NCBI GenBank assembly: GCA_026874595.1 | Contig: CM049308.1 | Span: 48,059,327 to 48,123,326, forward strand | Direction: 5' to 3' | DNA from: Sipunculus nudus | Taxonomy: Eukaryota; Annelida; Sipuncula; Golfingiida; Sipunculidae | DNA: 64,000 bases | Shown: positions 9,351-21,500 of the stretch, piece by piece | Position numbering within the stretch: position 1 is the stretch's first letter | How the letters are laid out: each line of letters opens with the position of its first letter | Translations under genes and position numbers: made by a program | The notes under the pieces: generated by a model | The model's database searches: none | The model's input: the letters and a program-made list of their open reading frames with translations, nothing else | What the model was told of the DNA's origin: nothing

Positions 9351-9715
9351 TGGGTCCTAGAATTATCTAAAAACATCGTATCGAGATGTGATAAATCTGA
9401 CTGGGAGTTATGCGAGATTGTGAAGGTGTGAGTTATGCCAAAAGGTGGGGGTTTCCTGATGACGTATTAAAAAAATAGAGGGAATGATATTTTACGCAAC
9501 ACCGTACAGTTTATCATGGCGGACGTAGAAGGATGTTGATACGAACACATGGAGATCGTATATAAAAGATATATTATGTCATAACCTGTGATTGAGTATA
9601 GGTAAGAAAGTGATATTTGAGTAGTATTATAGGTAGTTATATGTTAGAAAGCGTCCCTTGTTGTGTGACATGGCATAGTCGGCGCTGTATAGGTGCGTGA
9701 GTGATTCGACATTCG

Positions 9716-12120
9716 GGCCAAAAGTGTGGGTCTTTCTTCAAGTCCGAGAATCCATGGAAAGCAGAATTTTTGCGGATAAATTTATGGCTTTTTTCACTGA
9801 TAGGTGAAAATAAACATTAAAATCGCTTGAAACTTTATAACTGCATGTTACAATGCGGCGTATATATCCATTCCATGGATACCCGCCACATATGAAGCTT
9901 CAAGTAAACTGGAGAACGTAAATCCTGTACTGGGCAAAAATTCCTATAAAATCCAATATTGTGTTTGTAACAGGGAAGCTTACGGCTTCGGGGGCAAAAA
10001 ATGTTAATGTATTCGCCTGAACAAGAAATTTTGTTGTAACCCCTGCTTTAATGCCTAAACAAAACTCACTTTAAAACGATTACCTTCCTTGGACCTGTCA
10101 GTTGTTCCTAAAGTTGGGACAATCGCCAGGTGGCGTGTGTGATGCATAATTCTCCGTACAGAATTATATCATGAATGTTAAGGATAAACACAACATATCT
10201 TGACTCTGCCCTGGAGGTTGAAAACGGGTATGAGGTTTTATGATGGGGAACCCCAAGGAAATCCCCTCCAGACATGCTTGTTTTTACCACTTGAGATCTA
10301 GACCTACCTGATTCAACTGTTTAATGGACATGACGATTTTAACTTGGTATGTTGTGTTACCATATGATAAAAATATATTTGTATTCTTATATATGACACA
10401 TTTTTAGCTGGGAGATTATTGTTTTATCGTCCAGTTGCATGTCTCCAGTTTTCAAACACCTCGTGCTAGGGCTCTCTCAGCGGAGGCAACCGAAGCGCAA
10501 GGAGAGAGCACGAAAGCTATGAGCTAGAAACCTCATACCATAATTACTCAAAATATAGTTTTTCCACTGTTAAAAGAGGGAATTAATTAAAAATCTTGCA
10601 TATTTAGAGCTAATTTTAAAACAATGTTGTCCTGCCAACAAGTGAATGTGTAAGACAAAATATTAATCCAAATAAATTTTGTTTGTCTAGTTGTTTAATC
10701 ATTTTTAAAATGTATATGTGAATCACTGGAACTAGCAACCTTACGGGTCAGGAAGATTTTGACATTACTTGGTAACTGGCTGAGAGTCCTTATTATTAGA
10801 CTGTTTGCACCTCATTACTGAGCTTTTGTTTTGTGTCCATAATGCATAGACTGGTGCTGTCAGCTCTTTACTCAAAATACCAGGTTAAGCCCAGACAGTT
10901 CAACTGGACTGGCACCTGTACCCTGTTAGGTTGTTTCAGTAATTTATCATACCACTGATTTCATCTTAAATATTTTCAGTGATGTAACTGTGGTGTCAAA
11001 ATAGGCGAAAATAACTAGAACTTTGATTAAAAGAAAAATTAAAACTATAAATGTAACATAGGGTGCTTTAAGACCTTTGTCGCAATACTGATTAGATAGA
11101 CATGCTCAAAGGAGCTGCTGTAAATGAATATCTATTCTAACAAACGCTTATCCAATCCATCTAACATTGGGATTGGTAACTCCTAGGGGGAGTGGAAATA
11201 AGCACTTCCTTTCATTAATTTGACTGAGATAAGTGTACACTTTACTGTTTATTACAATAATAATGAAAATAATGATAATAACAGTTGGTCTTTATTCCAA
11301 GCGCTCCCCTGGGTTCACACCCAGAATTGCTCTGAGTGTGGCTACTGAGCATTGGGACTTCTTGCTGAGCCCTACATTAAGCTGGCCTGATATTAGCCAC
11401 AAAGGGCGACTATAAAATGTTAAGATGTATCTGAGAGTACATTTTATAATCACGACCCCATGTATGCACTTGGGTGGGATTCTGAGCTCACTATGATCTG
11501 TGCCAATAAAAAGGATATAATCCCCCAGTAAACTCGAGTATCTTATTTTTGTAACTTTAATTTTGTTATGATAAGCCAATTGCATAAAATCCCTGCTTAA
11601 TTAAGTCTATAACCCTTATAAAATCAACCAGTACACAAAGCATTGTCACCACTACATATACATTCTAACTGCATCTGTCATGGCGGTTATGACTTATGTG
11701 CAGTACAACCTGTATGTTCTAAGACCAAAATAACACAATAACTAAAGTAAATTGCATTTACAGTTGCCAATATATGTTGCAGTTGTACTGAAAATAAGAT
11801 ACTTTTGCCATGGTGAAGAAGTTTGATGTCACCCCAGCCGTGAAACTGAAAATAAAACTGCCTTTTCTGGAAAATACAATTGTATCGTGGTCAAACCCCA
11901 TTTATCTCTATATATGGGGAAGCGACGAAACAGTCGTCCGTTAATAGTGCAAGACTTTTCATCACTGAAGGTGGCTAGCTTGTCACCTGCCATTGCATTT
12001 TACCTACATGGGACTACCAAGCCCTTGACACTTTTTAATTATATATTTTTTTATTGTGTTTTATTGACCATAAATTAGTATAGGCCTATCTCTGTCTCTC
12101 TCTTTCTCTCTCCATCCAGA
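9716..12120. other. Gene-poor stretch
   Basis: No exon, RNA gene or repeat family that I can support in 2.4 kb. A hairpin-capable GCTCTCTC...GAGAGAGC lies at about 10470-10510. Short open frames are unsupported. Confidence 0.4.
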
Positions 12121-12129
12121 GGTTTTAAT

Positions 12130-12523
12130 ACCATTAAACCATTTGTTGTATCATATGAAAGATTTCAGGCCACAATTTTTTTCTTGGATTACACAGTAAA
12201 ATATTTACTTATCAGATTTAGTTTATGCTAATTTGAAAATGGAATAAAAAATTACAGAATATTATTTCAGTTAATAAATAAAATGTGTATAATTATACTT
12301 CAGCTAATCTCAACTTTGTGCATTATTCTATAATTGACAGGTATTCATACATTCCCATGTTTATTTTAGGCATATATTACTGTCACATAGCTGAAATGAT
12401 ACTTCCATAAATAATGATAATCCATAAAAATTGCACAGGATAAGTTAGCCAAATATATATTTAATATATAATTATCACCAGTTAGCAGGAATGTTTCCTC
12501 TTAGCTTTCCAATGCTAGTGCAT
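12130..12523 (+). repeat. Dispersed repeat family X, copy 1
   Basis: It is homologous to 53440-56850 (interrupted) and, inverted, to 61690-61935. Landmarks are TTTCAGGCCACAA, TATTTCAGTTAATAAAT, ATACTTCAGCTAATCTC, TTCATACATTCCCATG and TTTCCTCTTAGCTTT. It is used here as an empty-site reference for the later insertions. Confidence 0.75.
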
Positions 12524-13924
12524 AAATAACAAGGCCTACAGGCCTAATGAGAACCTGTGCAAAGTTTAGGAGTATGAATGGAGGTTTATTTTTAAAATTT
12601 AATATTGATCCTCTAAAGTCCTGTATATCTACCTTAGTCATTATGATATCAGAAAAATGGACGTTTCTGTCCTGTAAGTTTCAGACTAGGACATTTTAAA
12701 ACCAGAATATGGGTAGTCGCCAAGTGACTATGTGTATCTGCAGAAATCAGAGTGAGACGGGTGAAGTGAGGCATGGATTAAGTGGCAAGGGGAATAGAGT
12801 GAGGTGTGTTGCATATTAGCATGGATGTCTGCAGCTTAAACATGTGTATAGATCTCACATAGCTCTTCATCATAGGCAAAACTGGTGGTGCCATCTGCAA
12901 CCACTTATGCACAGCGTCCATCTGTTCATCTGCCTTGGGATAAAATCGCTCATATCTCAGCAGTGGTTTGACTTATCCACCTGAAATTTTGCAGGTTTAT
13001 ACATCATGGACAGTTTCTCGATTTTATGACAGGTGGCGCCACCTACATTCACATTTACTCTGCAGACATCAAAGCTCATATCTCGGGAACCGTTTGACCG
13101 ATTGGGCCAAATTTTTGCTTGTATATAGATCTCACATAGCTCTTCATCATAGGCAAAACTGGTGGTGCCACCTGGAACCATTTATGCACAGCGTCCATCT
13201 GTTCATCTGCCTTAGGTTAAAATCACTCATATCTTAGGAGTGGTTTGACTTATCCACCTGAAATTTTGCAGGTATTTTACATCCTCGACAGCTCTCTCGA
13301 TTTTATGACAGGTGTCGCCACCTACATTCACATTTACTCTGCAGACATCCAAGCTCTTGGGAACCGTTTGACCGATTAGGCCAAAATTTTGCATGTGTAT
13401 AGATCTCACATAGCTCTTCATTATAGGCAAAACTGGTGGCGCCACCTGCAACCACTTATGCACAGCATCCATCTGTTGATCTGCCTTGGGATAAAATCAC
13501 TCATATCTCGGCAGTGGTTTGACTTATCCACCTGAAATTTTGCCTGTTTATGTATCCTGGACAATTTTCTCGATTTTATGACAGGTGGCACCACCTACAT
13601 TCACGTTTAAGCTGCAGACATCCATGCTAATATGCAACACACCACGCTCTATTCCCCTTGCCACTTAATCCATGCCTAACATCACCCGTCCCACTCTGAT
13701 TTCTGCGGATACACATAGTGGCTTGTCGACTACCCATATTCTGGTTTTAAAATGTCCTAGTCCAAAACTTGCAGGTCAGAAACGTCCATTTTGCTGAAAT
13801 CATAATGACTAAGGTAGATATGCAGGACTTAAAAGGATCAATATTAAATTTTAAAAAGTAAACCTCCATTTAAACTCCCAAACTTTGCACAGGTTCGCAT
13901 AAGGCCTGTAGGCCTTGTTTATTT
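12524..13924. mobile_element. Inverted structure with two outward-facing Helitron ends
   Basis: Arms of about 320 bp (12524-12842 and 13603-13924) are inverted copies. Each contains a Helitron-type 3' end (hairpin plus CTGG at 13741-13744, and its complement at 12702-12705) with about 175 bp of matching flank beyond it. The outer tips read AACAAGGCCTACAGGCC and GGCCTGTAGGCCTTGTT. Confidence 0.7.
12843..13602 (+). repeat. 275-bp tandem repeats inside the inverted structure
   Basis: About 2.7 units. The marker AAAATC(A/G)CTC recurs at 12942, 13219 and 13493. The unit is the same as the 280-bp unit of the Helitron at 54770-56781, with markers such as GACAGGTGGCGCCACCT and TCTCGGGAACCGTTTGACC. 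Confidence 0.85.
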
Positions 13925-14585
13925 AAAATCTATTTTCACACTTCAGGACTGCCTAATATCAAAACCACTCATCTGTTTTTCCTCATATTTACCATAAATA
14001 TTCCTCTATATAGTTCCTGTGTACATGCCCAAAATTAAGTCTGTTAAGTATAAATTCTTTAAGTTATGGGCCCGAATATAATGGACTTTGTAAAAAAACT
14101 GAAAAATATTTACTCACTTAACATGAAAAATTTTAAAACTAGAGTCTATTTTCCTGAGTATATAACTATGTTTAATTAATTTTCAATTGTTTACCCAAAA
14201 TTTTGGGATCTGAATTTTGTAAATTTTTTACGTTGTTAGTATAAAAATAAAACCAGTACCTTAAATTTTGCCCAACTTTGACCATGGCACGTTTTTTTTT
14301 CCTGTAAGTACCATTGATTTAATTTTCATAGCATGTAAACATAAATATTTAATATATTTAAATCTGAAATTTGGAAATAAAAGCTTGAAAATTAAGCTAG
14401 TTATTGATTTTTTTCTTGAGGCTCTATTGTAGTCATTTGCTTTGATTACAGATGCAGGGTCCCACTCCAGGTCACTGGAAGTCAGCTATGCCAGGGTTTC
14501 TGATTTGTTACAGTCACTGGGGGAGATCCCCTGCTGTGACAGGTGTACAGTTATTCTCATATCACCACCCCAATCCTGTTTACTT
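13918..14585 (+). repeat. Dispersed element Z, 5'-truncated
   Basis: It matches the body of the Z copies at 35198 and 50635, from TTTATTTAAAA.CTATTTTCACACTT through TTTTTTTCCTGTAAGTAC to ACAGGTGTACAGTTATTCTCAT. The head is absent because it abuts the inverted structure. Confidence 0.75.
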
Positions 14586-14921
14586 ACTCAATGGTCAGAT
14601 CACAGGTGAGCGGTAGAACAAAGGTGACCATTTATACCTGTGATTGCAGGGACTCAGCAGGGATAAAGAACTGGGCCCTTTTCACAGTGGTAAAGAATCC
14701 TTAAAAACAGGGTTGTTTTTCTTACTATGGTAAATATAAGGTGGTAAACCAATTACTGCTTACTGATATATACTGTCTTTTGGAAAGGTAACAGTGGAGG
14801 TAAAATGCTTCCTTGGTTTCTACTGGCCTTTGTAAATGGTATACGTCATCAAAATTGAAAATTGAAGCGTGTATCAAACTATATCAAATATAACATAATT
14901 GAGTCGATACTTTGGTTTCAG

Positions 14922-15182
14922 GATGGCAGAAACATGGCAGTGCTGGCAAACATGTTCAGCAGTCTGGTTCAAGAGGTCATCTTTTTTGGTGGGGATGTAC
15001 AGACCACCACTATTGCCATTGCCATCACCAGTTCCTTATGCTGCAGTATAGTGTACCTAGTCGTAAGCCTGTTCACCACTGCTGCTGGGCACACACAGGA
15101 GAACACCCGACCAAAGTCTTTTTCCATGCCTCCTCGAAGGAACTCAGTGATGGCCTTCCCTGTGCGCCGTCGAGCTGTGCAG
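14922..15182 (+). CDS. LRR gene, internal exon 1: membrane segment and basic tail
   Basis: 261 bp, 87 codons, phase 0 at both ends, between acceptor TTGGTTTCAG and donor CAG/GTAAGG. An amphipathic stretch (VLANMFSSLVQEVIFFGGDV) is followed by a hydrophobic run of about 25 residues (TTIAIAITSSLCCSIVYLVV and on), very likely a transmembrane helix. Then comes a Ser/Pro/Arg-rich basic segment (RPKSFSMPPRRNS, FPVRRRAVQ). Basic residues after the helix suggest that side is cytosolic. Joining to 43665 keeps frame exactly. I do not recognise the family. Upstream exons were not found; a candidate at 14451-14550 belongs to repeat Z. Confidence 0.7.
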
Positions 15183-15525
15183 GTAAGGTAGTAAAAACCA
15201 TAAGTTCACTGGTTGACATGTCCTGCAAGTAAGGAGGGAAGGATGTAAACTCATTGGTTAACATAGTTAGCATCTGAAGTCAGCCTGCAACTTCTGTACT
15301 AGCTCACATCTACACCCAATGCATTGGTTGAGCTAAATCCCTTATATTTGAATATTATATGTGAATATTTGTCACTATTAAGGCAACTGAAGAAGAAGTA
15401 GTGCACGCTTGCAAAAGAGGGTGCACTTTAGCTCATCAGTCTGTCTGTCTGTCTGTCCTTCAATTTGTTTCTGGTATGATACCGCCAGTTTGGTATTATA
15501 ATTAGTTGAATTCAAATGTAACATG
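15183..15525 (+). other. Intron 1, unique left part
   Basis: It starts at the donor GTAAGG. It contains TTTAGCTCATCAG followed by (CTGT)n at about 15430-15460, a decayed version of the head of the Y/Z repeat elements, just before the 50-bp array. Confidence 0.5.
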
Positions 15526-18500
15526 TATCACCACATAAGGAAGAACCCCATTGATTTATAGCTCAGCTACCTGTTAGTCATCACATAAGGAAGAACCCCA
15601 TTGATTTATAGCTCAGCTGCCTATAAGTCATCACATTGGTAAAAACCCATTGATTTATAGCTCAGCAGCCTGTAAGTCTTCACATAAGGAAGAACCCCAT
15701 TGATTAATAGCTCAGCTGCCTGTAAGTCATCACATAAGGATGAACCCTATTGATTTATAGCTCAGCTGCCTGTAAGTCATCACATAAGGAAGAACCCTAT
15801 TGATTAATAGCTCAGCTGCCTGTAAGTCATCACATAAGGAAGAACCCCATTGATTTATAGCTCAGCTGCCTGTATGTCGTCACATAAGGAAGAACCCCAT
15901 TGATTTACAGCTCAGCTGCCTGTAAGTCATCACATAAGGAAGAACCCCATTGATTAATAGCTCAGCTGCCTGTAAGTCATCACATAAGGAAGAACCCCAT
16001 TGATTAATAGCTCAGCTGCCTGTAAGTCATCACATAAGGAAGAACCCTATTGATTTATAGCTCAGCTGCCTGTAAGTCTTCCCATAAGGAAGAACCCCAT
16101 TGATTTATAGCTCAGCTGCCTGTATGTCATCACATAAGGAAGAACCCCATTGATTTATAGCTCAGCTGCCTGTTAGTCATCACATAAGGAAGAACCCCAT
16201 TGATTTATAGCTCAGCTGCCTGTATGTCATCATATAAGGAAGAACCCCATTGATTTATAGCTCAGCTGCCTGTATGTCATCACATAAGGAAGAACCCCAT
16301 TGATTTATAGCTCAGCTGCCTGTAAGTCATCACATAAGGAAGAACCCCATTGATTTATAGCTCAGCTGCCTGTAAGTCTTCACATAAGGAAGAACCCCAT
16401 TGATTTATAGCTCAGCTGCCTGTTAGTCATCACATAAGGAAGAACCCCATTGATTTATAGCTCAGCTGCCTGTTAGTCTTCACATAAGGAAGAACCCCAT
16501 TGATTTATAGCTCAGCTGCCTGTATGTCATCACACAAGGAAGAACCCCATTGATTTTTTAGCTCAGCTGCCTGTAAGTCTTCACACAAGGAAGAACCCCA
16601 TTGATTTATAGCTCAGCTGCCTGTAAGTCATCACATAAGGAAGAACCCCATTGATTTATAGCACAGCAGCCTGTTAGTCTTCACATAAGGAAGAACCCCA
16701 TTGATTTATAGCTCAGCTGCCTGTAAGTCTTCACATAAGGAAGAACCCCATTGATTTATAGCTCAGCTGCCTGTAAGTCTTCACATAAGGAAGAACCCCA
16801 TTGATTTATAGCTCAGCTGCCTGTAAGTCTTCACATAAGGAAGAACCCCATTGATTAATAGCTCAGCTGCCTGTAAGTCTTCCCATAAGGAAGAACCCCA
16901 TTGATTTATAGCTCAGCTGCCTGTATGTCATCACATAAGGAAGAACCCCATTGATTTATAGCTCAGCAGCCTGTAAGTCCTCACATAAGGAAGAACCCCA
17001 TTGATTTATAGCTCAGCTGCCTGTAAGTCTTCACATAAGGAAGAACCCCATTGATTTATAGCTCAGCTGCCTGTAAGTCTTCACATAAGGAAGAACCCCA
17101 TTGATTTATAGCTCAGCTGCCTGTAAGTCTTCACATAAGGAAGAACCCCATTGATTTATAGCTCAGCTGCCTGTAAGTCTTCACATAAGGAGGAACCCCA
17201 TTGATTTATAGCTCAGCTGCCTGTAAGTCATCACATAAGGAAGAACCCCATTGATTTATAGCTCAGCAGCCTGTATGTCATCACATAAGGAAGAACCCCA
17301 TTGATTTATAGCTCAGCTGCCTGTAAGTCTTCACATAAGGAAGAACCCCATTGATTTATAGCTCAGCTGCCTGTATGTCATCACATTAGGAAGAACCCCA
17401 TTGATTTATAGCTCTGCTGCCTGTAAGTCATCACATTAGGAAGAACCCCATTGATTTATAGCTCAGCAGCCTGTATGTCATCACATAAGGAAGAACCCCA
17501 TTGATTTATAGCTCAGCTGCCTGTATGTCGTCACATAAGGAAGAACCCCATTGATTTATAGCTCAGCTGCCTGTTAGTCATCACATAAGGAAGAACCCCA
17601 TTGATTTATAGCTCAGCTGCCTGTTAGTCTTCACATAAGGAAGAACCCCATTGATTTATAGCTCAGCTGCCTGTATGTCGTCACATAAGGAAGAACCCCA
17701 TTGATTTATAGCTCAGCTGCCTGTATGTCGTCACATAAGGAAGAACCCCATTGATATATAGCTCAGCTGCCTGTTAGTCTTCACATAAGGAAGAACCCCA
17801 TTGATTTATAGCTCAGCAGCCTGTAAGTCATCACATAAGGAAGAACCCTATTGATTTATAGCTCAGCAGCCTGTAGGTCTTCACATAAGGAAGAACCCCA
17901 TTGATTTATAGCTCAGCTGCCTGTAAGTCTTCACATAAGGAAGAACCCCATTGATTTATAGCTCAGCTGCCTGTAAGTCCTCACATAAGGAAGAACCCTG
18001 TTGGTTAATAGCTCAGCTGCCTGTAAGTCTTTACATAAGGAAGAACCCCATTGATTTATAGCTCAGCTGCCTGTATGTCATCACATAAGGAAGAACCCCA
18101 TTGATTTATAGCTCAGCAGCCTGTAAGTCATCACATAAGGAAGAACCCCATTGATTTATAGCTCAGCAGCCTGTATGTCATCACATAAGGAAGAACCCCA
18201 TTGATTTATAGCTCAGCTGCCTGTAAGTCTTCACATAAGGAAGAACCCCATTGATTTATAGCTCAGCTGCCTGTAAGTCCTCACATAAGGAAGAACCCTG
18301 TTGATTAATAGCTCAGCTCCCTGTAAGTCTTCACATAAGGAAGAACCCCATTGATTTTTGCTCAGCAGCCTGTAAGTCCTCACATAAGGAAGAACCCCAT
18401 TGATTTATAGCTCAGCTGCCTGTAAGTCTTCACATAAGGAAGAACCCCATTGATTTATAGCTGAGCTGCCTGTAAGTCTTCACATAAGGAAGAACCCCAT

Positions 18501-21500
18501 TGATTTATAGCTCAGCTGCCTGTAAGTCTTCACATAAGGAAGAACCCCATTGATTTATAGCTCAGCTGCCTGTAAGTCTTCCCATAAGGAAGAACCCCAT
18601 TGATTTATAGCTCAGCTGCCTGTAAGTCATCACATAAGGAAGAACCCCATTGATTTATAGCTCAGCAGCCTGTATGTCATCACATAAGGAAGAACCCCAT
18701 TGATTTATAGCTCAGCTGCCTGTTAGTCATCACATAAGGAAGAACCCCATTGATTTATAGCTCAGCTGCCTGTTAGTCTTCACATAAGGAAGAACCCCAT
18801 TGATTTATAGCTCAGCTGCCTGTAAGTCTTCACATAAGGAAGAACCCCATTGATTTATAGCTCAGCTGCCTGTAAGTCATCACATAAGGAAGAACCCCAT
18901 TGATTTATAGCACAGCAGCCTGTATGTCATCACATAAGGAAGAACCCCATTGATTTATAGCTCAGCTGCCTGTAAGTCTTCACATAAGGAAGAACCCCAT
19001 TGATTTATAGCTCAGCTGCCTGTTAGTCTTCACATAAGGAAGAACCCCATTGATTTATAGCTCAGCTGCCTGTAAGTCTTCACATAAGGAAGAACCCCAT
19101 TGATTAATAGCTCAGCTGCCTGTAAGTCTTCCCATAAGGAAGAACCCCATTGATTTATAGCTCAGCTGCCTGTATGTCATCACATAAGGAAGAACCCCAT
19201 TGATTTATAGCTCAGCAGCCTGTAAGTCCTCACATAAGGAAGAACCCCATTGATTTATAGCTCAGCTGCCTGTAAGTCTTCACATAAGGAAGAACCCCAT
19301 TGATTTATAGCTCAGCTGCCTGTAAGTCTTCACATAAGGAAGAACCCCATTGATTTATAGCTCAGCTGCCTGTAAGTCTTCACATAAGGAAGAACCCCAT
19401 TGATTTATAGCTCAGCTGCCTGTAAGTCTTCACATAAGGAGGAACCCCATTGATTTATAGCTCAGCTGCCTGTAAGTCATCACATAAGGAAGAACCCCAT
19501 TGATTTATAGCTCAGCAGCCTGTATGTCATCACATAAGGAAGAACCCCATTGATTTATAGCTCAGCTGCCTGTAAGTCATCACATAAGGAAGAACCCCAT
19601 TGATTTATAGCTCAGCAGCCTGTATGTCATCACATAAGGAAGAACCCCATTGATTTATAGCTCAGCTGCCTGTAAGTCTTCACATAAGGAAGAACCCCAT
19701 TGATTTATAGCTCAGCTGCCTGTAAGTCTTCACATAAGGAAGAACCCCATTGATTTATAGCTCAGCTGCCTGTAAGTCTTCACATAAGGAGGAACCCCAT
19801 TGATTTATAGCTCAGCTGCCTGTAAGTCATCACATAAGGAAGAACCCCATTGATTTATAGCTCAGCAGCCTGTATGTCATCACATAAGGAAGAACCCCAT
19901 TGATTTATAGCTCAGCTGCCTGTATGTCATCACATTAGGAAGAACCCCATTGATTTATAGCTCTGCTGCCTGTAAGTCATCACATTAGGAAGAACCCCAT
20001 TGATTTATAGCTCAGCAGCCTGTATGTCATCACATAAGGAAGAACCCCATTGATTTATAGCTCAGCTGCCTGTATGTCGTCACATAAGGAAGAACCCCAT
20101 TGATTTATAGCTCAGCTGCCTGTTAGTCATCACATAAGGAAGAACCCCATTGATTTATAGCTCAGCTGCCTGTTAGTCTTCACATAAGGAAGAACCCCAT
20201 TGATTTATAGCTCAGCTGCCTGTATGTCGTCACATAAGGAAGAACCCCATTGATTTATAGCTCAGCTGCCTGTATGTCGTCACATAAGGAAGAACCCCAT
20301 TGATATATAGCTCAGCTGCCTGTAAGTCTTCACATAAGGAAGAACCCCATTGATTAATAGCTCAGCTGCCTGTAAGTCTTCCCATAAGGAAGAACCCCAT
20401 TGATTTATAGCTCAGCTGCCTGTATGTCATCACATAAGGAAGAACCCAATTGATTTATAGCTCAGCAGCCTGTAAGTCCTCACATAAGGAAGAACCCCAT
20501 TGATTTATAGCTCAGCTGCCTGTAAGTCTTCACATAAGGAAGAACCCCATTGATTTATAGCTCAGCTGCCTGTAAGTCTTCACATAAGGAAGAACCCCAT
20601 TGATTTATAGCTCAGCTGCCTGTAAGTCTTCACATAAGGAAGAACCCCATTGATTTATAGCTCAGCTGCCTGTAAGTCTTCACATAAGGAGGAACCCCAT
20701 TGATTTATAGCTCAGCTGCCTGTAAGTCATCACATAAGGAAGAACCCCATTGATTTATAGCTCAGCAGCCTGTATGTCATCACATAAGGAAGAACCCCAT
20801 TGATTTATAGCTCAGCTGCCTGTAAGTCTTCACATAAGGAAGAACCCCATTGATTTATAGCTTAGCTGCCTGTTTGTCATCACATTAGGAAGAACCCCAT
20901 TGATTTATAGCTCTGCTGCCTGTAAGTCATCACATTAGGAAGAACCCCATTGATTTATAGCTCAGCAGCCTGTATGTCATCACATAAGGAAGAACCCCAT
21001 TGATTTATAGCTCAGCTGCCTGTATGTCGTCACATAAGGAAGAACCCCATTGATTTATAGCTCAGCTGCCTGTTAGTCATCACATAAGGAAGAACCCCAT
21101 TGATTTATAGCTCAGCTGCCTGTTAGTCTTCACATAAGGAAGAACCCCATTGATTTATAGCTCAGCTGCCTGTATGTCGTCACATAAGGAAGAACCCCAT
21201 TGATTTATAGCTCAGCTGCCTGTATGTCGTCACATAAGGAAGAACCCCATTGATATATAGCTCAGCTGCCTGTTAGTCTTCACATAAGGAAGAACCCCAT
21301 TGATTTATAGCTCAGCAGCCTGTAAGTCATCACATAAGGAAGAACCCTATTGATTTATAGCTCAGCAGCCTGTAAGTCTTCACATAAGGAAGAACCCCAT
21401 TGATTTATAGCTCAGCTCTCGTAAGTCTTCACATAAGGAAGAACCCCATTGATTTATAGCTCAGCTGCCTGTAAGTCCTCACATAAGGAAGAACCCTGTT

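Larger units (their letters stand above)
8591..9715. mobile_element. Candidate TIR-bounded element
   Basis: CGAATGTCGAATCACTCA at 8591-8608 is repeated inverted at 9698-9715. The match continues with a small indel to about 25 bases per end (8591-8617, 9691-9715). The 1.1-kb interior holds a tRNA-like promoter and C/G-run repeats but no transposase. Outside both ends lies AAAAGTGTGG, which is not cleanly adjacent and so is not a proven target duplication. Class unknown. Confidence 0.5.

Noticed and set aside
14451-14550. Exon-like segment between GATTACAG and ACAG/GTGTACAG
   Set aside because: The 3' part recurs at 52840-52880 as the end of repeat Z, so it is repeat sequence.
14922-15182. Cyclase-like motif (VIFFGGDV) in the first exon
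   Set aside because: A short chance resemblance to the start of a nucleotide cyclase fold; the following residues are a membrane helix and no catalytic motif follows.
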